64,000 bases of DNA from Heloderma charlesbogerti (Eukaryota; Chordata; Lepidosauria; Squamata; Helodermatidae), in the NCBI GenBank assembly GCA_026122225.1, contig JANEZZ010001904.1:1116001-1180000 (forward strand), written 5' to 3'. The notes beneath the pieces were generated by a model that worked only from the letters and a program-made list of their open reading frames with translations, had not been told where the DNA came from and did no database searches. Each line of letters begins with the position of its first letter. Within the stretch, counting starts at the first letter, position 1. The translations under genes and the position numbers were made by a program. Shown piece after piece: positions 44,535 to 56,695 of the stretch.

Positions 44535-45060
44535 ACACAGATGTTTATTTATTACAAAATGCACATCCCACATTCCTTGGCACATGCCAGTTCAAGGTGG
44601 CTTACAACAAGCTAAAACTAAAACAACTGTAACAGAAACCATTTTAAACAAATCAAAACATAATAACAATGAAAACAGCAAAGAGTAGTGGAGCAGACCA
44701 TTCAAGGTCATAACTAAAAAGTATATGCTGGTGGAATAATACTGTTTTCAAATCCCACTTAAAAGAGTGGGGCAGCTGCACCTCTCTGGGGAGATCCTTC
44801 CAAAGTCTGGGCACAATAACAGAAAGACCCTTTCCTCTGTCCCAAGAACTGAATTTCAGTCAGTAGAGAGGAGGGCATTAAAAGCTAAAGCTGCCATCTT
44901 GAGTTGAACCTTGAAACAAAATAATAGCCAGTGTAGCTGACATAGAACTGGCATGCCATGACCCATCCTGTTAGCTCCTCATGATGATCTGGCAGCAGTA
45001 TTTTGGACCAGTGGAAGTTTCCAGACTGTCTTAGGGCTCCTTCATGTGGAGCTTTTATCC
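44535..45060 (-). repeat. dispersed squamate repeat, LINE-like tail
   Basis: Starts with TGTTTATTTATTACAAAATGC and GTTCAAGGTGGCTTACAACAAG, the reverse of the (AATAAA)n tail class seen at 17850 and 62095. It is followed by CTGGGGAGATCCTTCCAAAG and AGAAAGACCCTTTCCTCTGT, phrases common in squamate repeats. The family is not identified. Confidence 0.45.
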
Positions 45061-45807
45061 TGCTGTTGAGATTGCTCACTCACGAAAGTTTGTGAGCCCT
45101 TTAGATGATGTTGTTAACCTCCAGGCCTTCTCCTGCACTAAATGACCTTTATTCCATTGTTTAAAAGATTGGAGATAACGTGCTATTAAATCACCATGCT
45201 TCTGTTCTGCTTGAGTTCCCTCCATGGAAAAGGAAAAGCCTCAAGAAGAGGAGCTAGATCAGTGAAACATATGGAAGACTTAGATAAGGGAGAAAAGGAG
45301 GGGGAAAGGGGAGGGGGGAAAGGAATTGAAGGAAGTTTGTCATGATCCTGCATTTAAAATGGAAGCAGAAAGCCTTGTTTTAAATGTGAGATTTTAGGCT
45401 GGTGTAGAGATGCTCAAAAAAGGGCAGCTTCATGTGCAGTGCATTATAGTAGTCCAACCTGGAAAGGAATAATGATTGTGGCCATAGCTGAGTTTTCCAG
45501 GAAAAACATGCTTGTTAAACAAGATAGAATTGGTAACCAGCACATACGGTGTCTGCAGTTATGTGCCCATCCAAACTCTACAGTGGATCCAAGAGCAACA
45601 CTCCCTGCCGCAAACTGCTTCAAGGAGAGTGTAACCCCATCCAAAATGTGCTGAATGTCTCCTCCAAGATCTTCAGAGCCCCCAGTCAACAGTTTTGCCG
45701 TTCATCTAGATTGCTTCAGTTTGTTGTCCTTGTCTGTTCCAGTACCTTGCTGTGATATCTTGCTGAACAATTATTTCTGTCTATATATTTTTCCATTTGT
45801 GGGATGG

Positions 45808-45932
45808 AGCCAGACTTGGAGTAGACCCCTTGAAATAAATGGGACTTAATTTAGTCTGACTATCATAAGTGCCATTGATTTTAGTGGGTCTACTCAAAGT
45901 ATAACTAAGTTTGCATCCAACCCTGTGTATTT
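45808..45932. repeat. dispersed squamate repeat with internal inverted symmetry
   Basis: GGAGTAGACCCCTTGAAATAAATGGGACTTA is followed by its partial mirror, CCATTGATTTTAGTGGGTCTACTC, and GCATCCAACCCTG. This is a frequent repeat phrase in squamates. The arms at 50790-50860 and 51350-51400 hold a related segment. Confidence 0.5.
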
Positions 45933-48900
45933 TTTAAAAAAAATAATTAAAAAGCAAATCAATTTAAAATGTAAAACGTGTTTTTATATAGCTTTTAAGG
46001 AAAGCAACTTCCTACCACAAATGTGATTATCTTTTTTACGACTTTAGAAAGTCCCCTTACAGTTACCATAAAAAGAGTCATTTTATAAAAAGAGTTTTTT
46101 TAAAAAAAAAAGAAACGACAGCCACCTTTAAATAGTAAAACCAATGGCAATTAATGCATAGAGCTAATGCAACTTTGCTATTCAAGATTAAAATTGGTAT
46201 GCCCCCCCCACACACACACTTATTTTAGAGAACCACATTGAAATTCTCTATTGTTGTTATATTTTTCTGGTAAGGCATAATTAAATCTTGCAAAAAGCCA
46301 AAAATAAATTGCCTTTTCTTGTGTCCAATAAGTAGCTCTGAGAGGCATTATTGAGAATGTAGCTTCATTCTTTTCAGTAACATCCGAATGCATCTATACT
46401 TTTGGATTAATTACACTCTAACAATGATCTGGTTTGTCTTTTCAAGGTCCCCTGATTATTGACCCAACTGATTGGATTTCAGCAAGTGTTAGAAATGATG
46501 AGTGAGACACCATTGTTTCTTATGCCCTTCTCTCCTCTGCAGTGTTTCTGTCCTGTTGTGAAGGGCTCCAACAATGCCAGCTGCACTTGGGTTTTTGTTT
46601 CAGGTAATGAGATGGCTGACCCTTTCGTTCAGAGAAACGGGGGGGGGGGTCCCTCATTGTTGTAGGGAGCTGAATGTGCTATCGATGGGCAACTTTGTGA
46701 CAAAAGCATGAACATCCAATGAATGATGTTCATGTTATACCTTAAGGTTGCTTACTGCAAGGTAATTTGTTTTTTGGTGCAGACATCAGACTACAAAATC
46801 TGTGCATCATCTATATGAAGAGTACATTCTAGATAGCCATGTCCACCAGGGGTCCAATTCTTTCCTGGCTGGCATTCACTTTTATTTTTAATTTAGGAAA
46901 AGCTGTGATTTATACTTGCCTGGATCGTTCAAGAGCAACTGTTATACACATGTATTTTGAACTTGGGTAGCGGTAGTACTCAAGTACAACTGCTTTCCTA
47001 AGATGTTGTAGTCCATACTGAAATAGATTATATCTCTTAATTTGAAAATACATGCCTGGATCGGACTGCATGTAATTGTATTTCCATGAATAGAATAATG
47101 GAAAAAATAATCCTACAAAATTCATGGTAATCTAAGTATGGATCAAATTCTAACAAATGCAGATTGTCCTTCCCTCTCCACATCAGTGTTTCACAAAGCA
47201 CTGATGTTTTGTCTTGAATTGCAGGCATACTTCTTTCTTATGTGACTAGAGGAAGCTCTACTGTTAGAGTGTGAACAAGTAAGATTTATCTACTGTCACA
47301 GAAACCAACTCCTTGTATTTCTGCACAAATTGCTGTTCTCAGCATGTCTCCTGAGGCACTCCCAGTGCAGTGACTCATGCACTGATGTAATGGACAGCCT
47401 CCTTTGAGTGTGGATGGTTGTTCCCGGCTGCACAGGGAATTATTTAATGAACTACACATACCCAATGCCGAGACACAATATAACTACTTGTCCTCGGAGG
47501 AGGCTGGTCAGAAGAAGGGAAGGCCAGATCAGTAAAGCATGCAGAGTCACAGTGGGTAGCCTCCTCGGTGGGTGGGTACTTTGGGCTCAGAGGAGACATA
47601 TGTATGTGCATGTAAAAAAGAAAAGAAAAAAGATATAAAGAAACCCCCTTTTCCTGCAGTACATCTGGATGGATAACCAAGAACCTATAATTCCGGTTTT
47701 GCCTTTTATGTTATATATTTGTTATATTAACTCTTACACCTGAGAACTCTACTTTTTAGGGAAGTCTATGGCCATCAGTATAGTATCTTAAACCCTTTTG
47801 ATTGAACCAATGCACTTTTTTCTTTTTTCTTTTTGTAACATGCTTTAGGATATTTGAGTAAATGGGATGATTGTCATGTATGTTGTGTCTCCATCTGTCA
47901 GGAATCTCTCTTCAGCCTTTCTAGATTGGAATACAAGCTCACATAAGACCAACCAGCTTGCTGTACTGTTTTTTTGCTCGACCTCCCAACAGCCTCTGCA
48001 AAGGCATACAGAAGTAGAGCTGAATGAAAATGTCCTCCTGAAATTCTCCACCCTATTTTTCAGGCAGCAAAATGGAGGGTGCCATTTTCCCCAAAACTCT
48101 CAAGGGAGTGGAAAAATTATCAAACACTGTTGGCAGCCTGGCTGCCCATTTTCATCTCCCATTACCACCACATGTCCCAGGAATTAGCATCATACCAGGG
48201 CATTGTGGGGAACAGTGGCAGCCTCCACAAAGCAGTGGCAGAGATAATTCAATTTTATTGTGTTGACAACCAGTCTGGCAGAGATAATAATATTCTGTGA
48301 AATAACCATGCTTGTCAGGGAGGGTGTGAAAAAGAAAGTTCTCTGAAATTTTCTCATGAAAAATCTCTTCTGATAAATTCTGGCTCAGCTCTATGCAGAT
48401 CAAATCTGTTTCAGCTAGTCAAATCTGCTTCAGCTAGTCAACAGCTCCTTCTAAGCTTCTTGACAGTGCCTTACCCCTGTCCTTCTGTTTACTTTGTTCT
48501 TCCCAGCCACTCCCTAAATCTGAATTCTCCCTGTTTGTGTGTGGGGACGTATGCGAATGTCGTTTCTGTTTGCAAAACATGTGAACATGTCCCATTCACA
48601 GTTCTGAATGCAGACGTGAGCAGGAGTGCTTTTTTTGGAAGAAATGTCTGCAAATTCTTGAATGTACAATCACATTTGAAACATATTTTTTAATGTGCAC
48701 TTTAAAATGTGCATTCTTCAAAAAAGAAAAAGCATTTTCATGCTTAAGCCAATGGGAGAAAAGTGCACACTTTTGAAAAATACGCACAGACATGCATACT
48801 TTCCCCATTTGAATGAGCCAAAAAACAGATTAAACATGAAAACAGGAGCAAGACAAAATGAACTTCAAAATGATATTTGGAGAATTTAAACGAGCTTGAA

Positions 48901-49920
48901 AATCACTGGATCTCCCATCCCATTTGTGTGCCTATTTCCTGCTTGTTTTCTCATAGTTTTCCGGATTCTGCTTGAACCTAATTATTTAGATATCTAATCT
49001 ATGCCACCTACATCCTGAATCACAGTGATCCTCTGTTGAATTCTTACCCCTTTGGTAGCTTTGCAGCTATACTACAGTTTTGTCATTGCACATCAAACAA
49101 GAGGCAAGGTGAAACATGCAGATCGTTTAGAGGGGGGTGGGGGGGAACCACGGCTAGCATTAATTTTCTGTTTTTTGTCATTCCTGGGGAAGATATCCCA
49201 GTTTCTCCAAGGAAGACATAGCATGGAACATAGGGTGTTGTCTCAAACAAATGCGCTATGTTGGAAAAGCTTCTGAGTGAGTAATCAAAATTAGCAAAAA
49301 TGCTAATCCTTCATGATGGAGCCACATCATTTTTTTCAACCCAGTGAACAGAGGAAGGCATATGTTGTTACCTGGTTTCCTTGCAGATTGTCACTTACAC
49401 ATTCCCTCTCCTCTCTTTTTCTAGGGCTGCTGACAGTTGTTTTTCATCACAGATTCCATTTAAATACTTTCCCACAGTGTCCCTGCACAGGCTCCACTCA
49501 TCCTTGTTTTGCTCCTGTGCATTTCCCTTATTAACTCTGTGCTACTTTTACTTTCTCCAATGCTGTGTGCCCTGCCTTGGCATCTTTTCATGACTCTGCC
49601 CCAAGCATATTCCCAGCAGGACATGTCCCTATATTTTCTGTCCCGCTCCTTTCCTTCTCTCTTTCTAGAGCTCTTGGAACGGAGCACATTCCCAACTACC
49701 ATTTTTGAAAAGAGAAAGTGATGGCTGAAATACAGTGTTATGTTTGATAATTACCATTGTTTTAAGGTGCTGCTTGTTGTATTCCCCCCCCCCAATTTTA
49801 TTCAATGGCTTTTCAGAGATGGATAGCAGGTGGGGGTGGGCTTGATACAAGATATTCTTTTTTCAGATTAAAACATGAAGCCACTATTGTCCTTTACCTT
49901 CTCTTTTGCAAGAGATGTTT
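45933..49920. other. non-coding, no gene recognised
   Basis: Unique-looking DNA. Bases 48550-48800 hold mirrored GTGCACTTTAAAATGTGCATTC and AAAAGTGCACACTTTTGAAA blocks like the old A+T-rich hAT cores, without visible ends. A G-run lies at 46640-46650 and C/G runs near 49130 and 49785. No ORF shows a domain. Confidence 0.45.
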
Positions 49921-50265
49921 GCTATAAAGAATTGGTGAGGAGGTACCTAGAACCAGGCCCAATAATACCAGCATCCTCGGGTAGCTGCCAGGGCTGAAGT
50001 GCCCTGGCAGAACCCACCAGTGCTGACAGCTGCCCTATGTCAGGGGAATTTGGGGAAATTTAAAATGGCATTGTGTAGAACTTCCTGCTGCTAGGTAATC
50101 CTGTGGCCAAGGGCCCAGCAATGTCTACGGGGCCCACCACGGGGAACTTTGGAAAGGTCACCCTCAAACCTGGAGCCAGCCCTGTCCAAAACTCTTTGCT
50201 CTTAGTATTTATTAAACAGGCCTACTGAATCCAGTCTGTGCTCACTCTCTTTGCTGACTTCTTGC
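49921..50265. repeat. probable old repeat
   Basis: Contains the phrase CTCAAACCTGGAGCCAGCCCTGTCC. A similar AAAACCTGGAGCCAGCGCTG lies at 53345-53372, reached through G/C-rich sequence in both cases. Two copies in one window suggest a dispersed repeat of unknown type. Confidence 0.3.
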
Positions 50266-50548
50266 TCACGTTCTAGGGATGTCAGAGAATTCCGCCATGG
50301 ACTGAAATGGGATCGAATTCCCTTCAGTCTGTGCCATGGAATCCTCTGCGGAACAGCACCATGAGGTCCTGCGGAGCCAGCAGTCATGCGGCTTTTTTTT
50401 GGTCATCTGCACAGAGTCGCGAAATTTTCGTAAATAAAAACGCAAGGTAGTATATTTCGATAATAAATACGTACTTTAAAAAAAAATGAATTGTGCTCAC
50501 GGCCTTGTTTGTCGGTGTTCTTCTTCAATTGAAATCCTTCATCTCCAG

Positions 50549-50934
50549 TTTACTTTCAGCCAAAACACTTCCTCCTCCTCAGGGCTTCCCAAAACAAGGC
50601 TGCCCTAGGTGTGCCTGAGCGATGCACTCTTTGTTTAAAGCAACGCTGTTTGAAAGAAAGAAAGAAAAAACCTTTTAAAATGACCATGCCGGTTTGGAGC
50701 CCTGCACGACTATTATTCCCCCTGCTAGGCTTTCTATTTCCACATCCAGCCTTGTTGGGGACGTTGTGAGGCTAAAATGGAGAGGAGAACGAACTCTGTG
50801 CATGTCTACTCAGAAGTAAGTCTTACTGAGTTCAATGCAACTTACTCCTACACATGTCAGCACCCCGCTTGCCCCCAGCTCAGCTTTGTATTTCCACATC
50901 CAGCTCATTATCAAACCTCCCGTTAGTTATCTCA
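50549..50934. repeat. left arm of a 0.38-kb inverted repeat
   Basis: Begins TTACTTTCAGCCAAAACACT and ends CGTTAGTTATCTCA. The reverse complement of 51277-51658 agrees with it along its whole length with scattered substitutions (about 94% by eye). It includes TTTCCACATCCAGCCTTGTT, the phrase CTACTCAGAAGTAAGTCTTA and a (GAAA)n run. Confidence 0.88.
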
Positions 50935-50989
50935 GAAGGCCCTTGGGTGAATGGGGTTTTTTTTCCAGGGAACAGCTGGATGGAGGGAG

Positions 50990-50992
<3 letters not shown>

Positions 50993-51034
<42 letters not shown>
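50993..51034. repeat. (CA)n microsatellite in the hairpin loop
   Basis: Twenty-one CA units in a row inside the loop of the foldback element. Confidence 0.95.
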
Positions 51035-51038
<4 letters not shown>

Positions 51039-51276
51039 TATAGTTCTTCATATTCCCTGGTATGTTTATTCCTCATTTTGTCCATTCCCTGAGCATGTGC
51101 AGAGTGTGCTTTTTATTCAAACAAAGAGAAGGTTGCTGATCTTTCCCTTCATGCTGCATTTGTACAAGTGTGACTGCTTCAGAAAGAACTTTCCATTATA
51201 CTGTCTCTTTTTCTTCAAGAGTTTCATATAACAGAAGTATGATGTAGTGGTTAGAGTCCAGCCCAAAGTCACCCAG

Positions 51277-51658
51277 TGAGATAACTAACAGGTTTGCTAA
51301 TGAGCTGGATGTGGAAATACAAAGCTGAGCTGGGAGCAAGTGGGGTGCTGACATGTGTAGGAGTAAGTCTCATTGAACTCAATAAGACTTACTTCTGAGT
51401 AGACATGCACAGAGTTGGTTCTCCTTTCCATTTTAGCCTCACAACGTCACCAACAAGGCTGGATGTGGAAATAGAAAGCCTAGCAAGGGGAATAATACTT
51501 GTGCAGGGCTCCAGACCGGCATGGTCATTTTAAAAGGTTTTTTCTTTCTTTCTTTCAAACAGCGTTGCTTTAAACCAAGAGTGCATCACTCAGGCACACC
51601 TAGGGCAGCCTTGTTTCGGGAAGTCCCGGGGAGGAGGAAGTGTTTTGGCTGAAAGTAA
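51277..51658. repeat. right arm of the 0.38-kb inverted repeat
   Basis: Begins TGAGATAACTAACAGG and ends GTGTTTTGGCTGAAAGTAA; reverse complement of 50549-50934. Confidence 0.88.
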
Positions 51659-51890
51659 TTACTGCATGTGTCAGGGCAGGGGAAAAAATATGTAAATATC
51701 TATGAAAAATAGCCTTTTTTACGGAAGTTATGCAGAATTGCGGCTGTCGGCACGGATTTATCTTTGTAATTCTTGGAGCAGAAAAAGGAGAATTCTGGGG
51801 GCTTGCGAATGATGGTACGGAGCACTGGCTGCAAACTGCGGAAGTCAAGTGGCACGGAAGGTACACAATTCGTACATCCCTATCACGTTC

Positions 51891-52018
51891 CCTCAATCTG
51901 TGTCTTCCCTCAGTGTTGCTCAGGTATTCCCCCTGCCTTCTTTCCTCAACCCCCCACCTACACTGACAGTCAGGATAGCTTCTTAACTTCTAATATTGGT
52001 TGGATCATACTAACTGAG
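51891..52018. other. non-coding spacer
   Basis: Short unique stretch between the foldback element and the 5S-like fragment. Confidence 0.4.
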
Positions 52019-52130
52019 ATAAGGGTCTGTTCTAGTTCTGAAGTTAAGCTGCTTGGATAGGAGACCACCTGGGCATTGCATACCTCTCTGAGCTCCTTCA
52101 ACGAAGTGTATGGTACAAAAATAACAAGAG
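52019..52130 (+). repeat. 5S-rRNA-derived SINE fragment
   Basis: TTCTGAAGTTAAGCTGCTTGGATAGGAGACC followed by ACCTGGGCATTGCATACC resembles internal 5S rRNA (the AAGCTAAGCAG and TTGGATGGGAGACCGCCTGGGAATAC boxes), with a deletion between the boxes. It continues into CTCTGAGCTCCTTCAACGAAG...GTACAAAAATAACAA, the squamate SINE tail also seen at 3105-3134. A 5S-head plus LINE tail is the layout of 5S-Sauria SINEs. It is diverged and truncated at the head. Confidence 0.6.
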
Positions 52131-54187
52131 GGATGTGCAACAAAATGTTGCCCTGTATCTTCACCTTCTGACAGGAGTGCTTTTGTTCCAGGGTGCCATC
52201 CCATCCATGCCCTCAGCCAAGATACTCCCTTTCACACACACGTTTTCAGTTTTTCTTTTCCAACTGGTGCTCAGAATTCTGCAGTTACTGAACATGATGC
52301 TTAACTCTCATTGGGGTATTTCTTTATATTTTTTTGTGAAGGGTTGCCCCCTTAGGGTATTTAAAAACTGTATTTCTACAAACCTTGAGGGAACCCTGGT
52401 CATTCTGATACCTCCCTCTTGTTTCTCAGTGGCCCTGTTTTGGCTTCATTTCTGTTGACACTTATTGCCTTACATTGGTATTAGAGTGAGTGATAGTTCA
52501 TATAATATCTTACAGAAGATGTTCATGTTCATGATGGGTAAATGGATGAAAATATTTTCTGCTACATGTTTAATCCACATAACTCAGTAGATTCTCAGAC
52601 CTGGTCTTACATGTTCAGCAGAATGAGGTGAAAGGATGGGCTGTACTACTTCAGAATGCTTGCATGGATTAAATGTTCACCAGAATGAAAAACTCTCTGC
52701 ATTCAGACAACTAGTCCAATGTGGAGTGAGCTTGGATAGTTTGGGAGGTTTGTTTTGGGTTGTTTTTTTTTTTTTACATGAGTGAATGTTCAAAAATGGC
52801 ATTGGCTACCTACACTCTGAAGTAGTACAGTCCATACTATTATCTTATTCTGCTGCATGTGTAGACCATTTCTCAGTCAGGACTCTAAAGAAACAGGTAG
52901 TAGACTAGAGTTGAAGTGAGGGAGATTCTTGAAGAGGCAAGTTCTAAGAGGTATTGCTCTCATTACAGGAATTGGGCTACTATGTATACACTACCCACAT
53001 GGAGGCACCAGTTGACACACAGTCAGGGGTGGTGTCAAGGATAAGCATGGTTGGGCACCTGCAGAGGGCTGAGAGCGCAGCAGGGGCCCAGTGACAAGAG
53101 CCCCCTGGAGTTGCTCCTCCTCAGCACTGCGACCTGCTTGTTCACCTGTCTCTTACTGTGGCCCAGACAAAGGTGGTTCTGAGAAGGAGGAGCAGGAGAT
53201 GCCACGGCCTGCTTGCTCCCTGGCTCTCTGCCTGGCAAGCAAGCAAGTGGTGACAATGATGAGAAAGATGGTGAGGAGCAATTGCAGCTGGGGACAATAG
53301 TGGTGTGGAGGGAGGGGGCCCTTGAAGTGGGCTTTGCCCAATGTCCCTCAAAAACCTGGAGCCAGCGCTGCAGACAAACTCTCCTCATGTGGGCCTGATA
53401 CACTCTACGTCCTCAAGGTCATCATATGGGAATTGATCCTGAGTTAAGATCAGTCAAAGCATTTATCATACCACAATTATATGCTTAAGACATGGGTGTA
53501 AACAGCAGGGACTTTTACAGTAAGGTAAGAATCTGCCCATTGGGAACCTGGGATTTCAGAACAATATAAGACTAAAAATTGATGTATTGGTTCCTAAACT
53601 TTAGGAACTTTTTGTAGAGCACGCTAGGGCAGCATCTAGTTGTTGCTGTTGTTTTAATAGTTTCGCTGTGATAGGTTAGAGAGATAATTTGTTTCTTTTA
53701 AACAAGTAGTGGGAAAAGACCATTACACTATTGAGGCTTGCACTCCTCATTCCCAAAGCTCTAAAGCAGAGATGGGGAACCTCTATCCCTATCAGGCCTG
53801 GCAGCTTCTCCCCCAGGCTCCACCCTCTCCTCAATAGAGGGAATTCCCCACCCACCCCTTCACCACCCAGCAGGGAATTCCCTGCTGAAATGTTTTATCA
53901 TGGATTGCTGACTGAAGATAAAGGTATTTTCCCTGCTTCTCTCTCCTGTGTGCTGCTGAACTCAGGCTTTTAAAAAGCCTTCTTTGGGGCCAATGAAGTG
54001 GGGGTTAAACCTCCCCCGATATTCCCAATTTCTTCGGAATTGTGGGTTTCGCATCTCCCTCCATCAGCCTTGCAAATTGCAATTTGCATCCCATGTACTT
54101 GGCCCCTTAGAAATTAACGTGCATCATTAAAGATGGAGCCTGTCCCATCTGATTAGCTGTAGCCCTTCACGTGCATATCCCCACAAG
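52131..54187. other. non-coding, no gene recognised
   Basis: Unique-looking DNA. Bases 53035-53380 are GC-rich and share the GGAGCCAG phrase noted at 49921-50265. No ORF shows a known domain. Confidence 0.4.
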
Positions 54188-54335
54188 GGATGGATGAATA
54201 TGCCAGTTTCGCTTTATCATTCAGTTTTTTAAAAATCTTAAATTCTTTCTATCTCAGCTGTGAAGAACTTCCCAAATTTTGGCAAATTCTTATAAAAAAT
54301 GAACTGAAGCAAAATTCTAATCCAACTGCACCCAC
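54188..54335. repeat. old hAT-related MITE fragment
   Basis: Left part AAGGGATGGATGAATATGCC...AGTTTCGCTTT and right part GGCAAATTCTTATAAAAAATG...AACTGAAGCAAAATTCTAA match the fragments at 11177-11326 and 55018-55190. Termini are eroded; no TSD is visible. Confidence 0.5.
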
Positions 54336-55017
54336 GAAATTAATAGGAACATAGAGAGGACCATGTTTGTTTGTTTTTTTATTAGTAATACTTGTATGCC
54401 ACTTAATATAATGAAAAGCTTAGGTAGAACAATCCCATAGTTCCTGGGAGGGACCATAGGATATTGTAGATTCCCCCTGCTGAGGCTGTAGACATAGCTA
54501 CACCCTTGGAAGGGGAAAATCCAAGCGGAGATTTTCCCCCACCCCCCTTGCAGCTGGGTGGAAAGCTGTGCAGCGGCTATTCTAAGAATGCAACAGCAAC
54601 CTCAGAAGAGGGCCAGGGAAGGAGAAAAGGGTAAGGGAAAGGAGAGACATGGATCCGCTGGATCCACCAGACTCTCAATTCCCATCCCTGCCCACTGAGA
54701 GGAAAGTTAGCTAGACAGGCTCAGAGGCCTGTCTAGCTGCAAGTTACACAAAATCAGAGGAATGGGAGGTTGCAAAAGCCTCTATCCACCTCACAGCCTG
54801 CCTGGCTCTTGCTAGTAGGGTGTTGGATAGATGGAGGGCTCTGAGTTCAGAGCCCTTGGTCTATAGACAGTGCTTTACATAGAAACTTGCCTTCCATATA
54901 ATTGTTGAAGATGGGGATGCTGTCAGAAAGAAGAGGTGGCAACCCTAATTCAGCACAAACATGGTTTAATACATAGGGTTCGAACCCAGATTTTTAAGAG
55001 CAAAGCACTCAAAACCC
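54336..55017. other. non-coding with diverged repeats
   Basis: Bases 54395-54770 hold AGAACAATCCCATAG... and TTAGCTAGACAGGCTCAGAGGCCTGTCTAGCTGCAAG hairpins, like the internal blocks of 19302-19728, so an old relative of that element is likely. No gene recognised. Confidence 0.4.
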
Positions 55018-55190
55018 TGGGCTGGATGGACAGATCTGCCAGTTTTGGTTTCTCCCACATTTTTTTTTTTTTAATCTCAAAGAAATGTTCCATCACGTAT
55101 GATATTCTATCACGCTGTCTATGAAAACATTTCAGAATTTTGGTGAAGTCTTATCAAAAACAATCTGGAACAAAATTCTCTCCCATCCTT
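55018..55190. repeat. old hAT-related MITE fragment
   Basis: GGATGGACAGATCTGCCAGTTTTGG on the left and TCTTATCAAAAACAATCTGG...AACAAAATTCTCTCCCATCC on the right. Closely parallels 54188-54335; right end near CCCATCCTTA. No TSD is visible. Confidence 0.5.
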
Positions 55191-56143
55191 ATTCCCCACA
55201 TGGAGTAGTGTTTCTTTGTTGTGCTAGATTGTGACAGAGACAGAACCTAAGAAGTGGCTTTAATATAAAAGACAACTGAATTCCACTGTGAGTAGTGTTG
55301 CATGGAGATACATAATTAGCATGCCAGCAGCATGGTGACGAGTGAGTGGGTGCAGCACAATGTTCCAACTTCCATTAGAGAAATAATGACCTTCTTGGCT
55401 GACTAATTTTTTTTAATTAAATACCAACAATTCCTAGTAATCAGTGAACCTATTAGCCATGAAATTTGAATCCCTTATCATGGGCTATTCACTTATCAAA
55501 TGCAGGCAAGGACTGAATGCACATATCATTTGCGGGCTAATGTTGTGTAGAGTTTCCAACGCACAGTGGAAGACACAAATGGCAACATTTGCATCTCTGA
55601 GTGTGTTGCATAGTTTGTTGTTGTTGTTGTTGTTGTTTTGTGTCTTCAATGGGTTGCCAAGAAATTTAACAGGAAGTTATAGTTAGTATTTATGTTATTT
55701 TGTGTCAACCATCAGGTGCATTGAAGAGAAGTAGCTTGATTGGTCTGTATATCTGGCTTTGTCTGCTGATATTGATTGGCCTATGCTCCATCTGATTCAT
55801 TGGGTCTATTTTCAGAAACCAAAATATTCTGAGCAGTGGGGAGGTTGGCAGAATACTTCCAGTGACAGAAATTGCACAAATCGCATTACAAACTTATTAC
55901 CAACGTTTTGGCAGGCAATAATAATTAGTTGTTTCAGTTTATTAGGAAGGAAAACTACAGTAATTTGGTGTTGCATTGAACAAGGAAGAAAGTATGTACT
56001 TGGGTCTTTAAGCTTTTTCATTCTAAAGTATCAAAATTGCATCAACCAATGATACTCAAGTTATTAACAGCCTCAAAATTGATAATTGCCCCAAATGGGA
56101 AAAATACAAAACATGGGGAAAAGAGAGCCTTTTCACATACGAG
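55191..56143. other. non-coding spacer with a (TTG)n tract
   Basis: A (TTG)n microsatellite lies at 55615-55636. Otherwise unique A+T-rich DNA without a gene. Confidence 0.4.
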
Positions 56144-56695
56144 TAGGGGTGTACGAATCCCACTTACCAATCCGCTCTGGGGTCCTTGAGGGGGGGAAGG
56201 TGATCCGTCCCTCCCCCTGGAATCCTCCTGGCCGGTTCCACTCCATGGCAAGTCTGCGGAGCCGCCAGCTGGGGCTGTCCACAGCCTGACTTCTGTCTGC
56301 TGCTGGGCTGCGGCTGCAAATGATGTCCGGCGTAGGGGACGCTATTTGCGTCCCTGCACTTTGCCATGATTGGCTACATAAATATTGACGTAGCCTATCA
56401 CAGCAAAGAGCAGGGACACAAATGGCGTAGTGGACGCCATTTGCGTCCCTGCTCTTGTCGGTGATAGGCTACATAAATATTTATGTAGCCAATCACAGCA
56501 AAGGACAGGGTCGCAAATGGCATCCGCTACGCCAGACACCATTTGTGTCTGCAGCCCAGCAGTGGCTGGCTGCAGAACGAAGAGGATGGACCCGGACCGG
56601 CTGGCACCAGGTAGGGTCCGTCCTGACCTTAGTTCGTGGGGTGGCAGGGGGGAGCAGTCCATTCTGCCACGGACTCCGGGGGGCTGGATTCTAAA
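56144..56695. mobile_element. palindromic hAT-type element, first unit of a dimer
   Basis: Starts TAGGGGTGTACGAATCCC (simple left end). The core alternates CGCAAATGGC-type and TAGGCTACATAAAT-type palindromes (56361-56404, 56459-56500) around 56432. It ends abruptly after the first arm of the hairpin end (CTGCCACGGACTCCGGGGGG...GATTCTAAA), exactly where the next unit begins. Left flank CATACGAG. Confidence 0.72.

Larger units (their letters stand above)
50274..51882. mobile_element. 1.6-kb hAT-type foldback element, perfect TSD
   Basis: Starts TAGGGATGTCAGAGAATTCC (hairpin-type left end) and ends CAATTCGTACATCCCTA (simple right end). TCACGTTC flanks both sides (50266-50273 and 51883-51890). 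Inside are two long inverted arms (50549-50934 and 51277-51658) and a loop of about 340 bp with a (CA)n tract. None of this resembles the other cores in the family. It is the longest copy with a clean duplication. No transposase frame is present. Confidence 0.88.

Noticed and set aside
52019..52085. Functional 5S rRNA gene
   Set aside because: Only two internal boxes are recognisable, with a deletion between them, and they continue into a SINE tail. There is no poly-T terminator at the right place.
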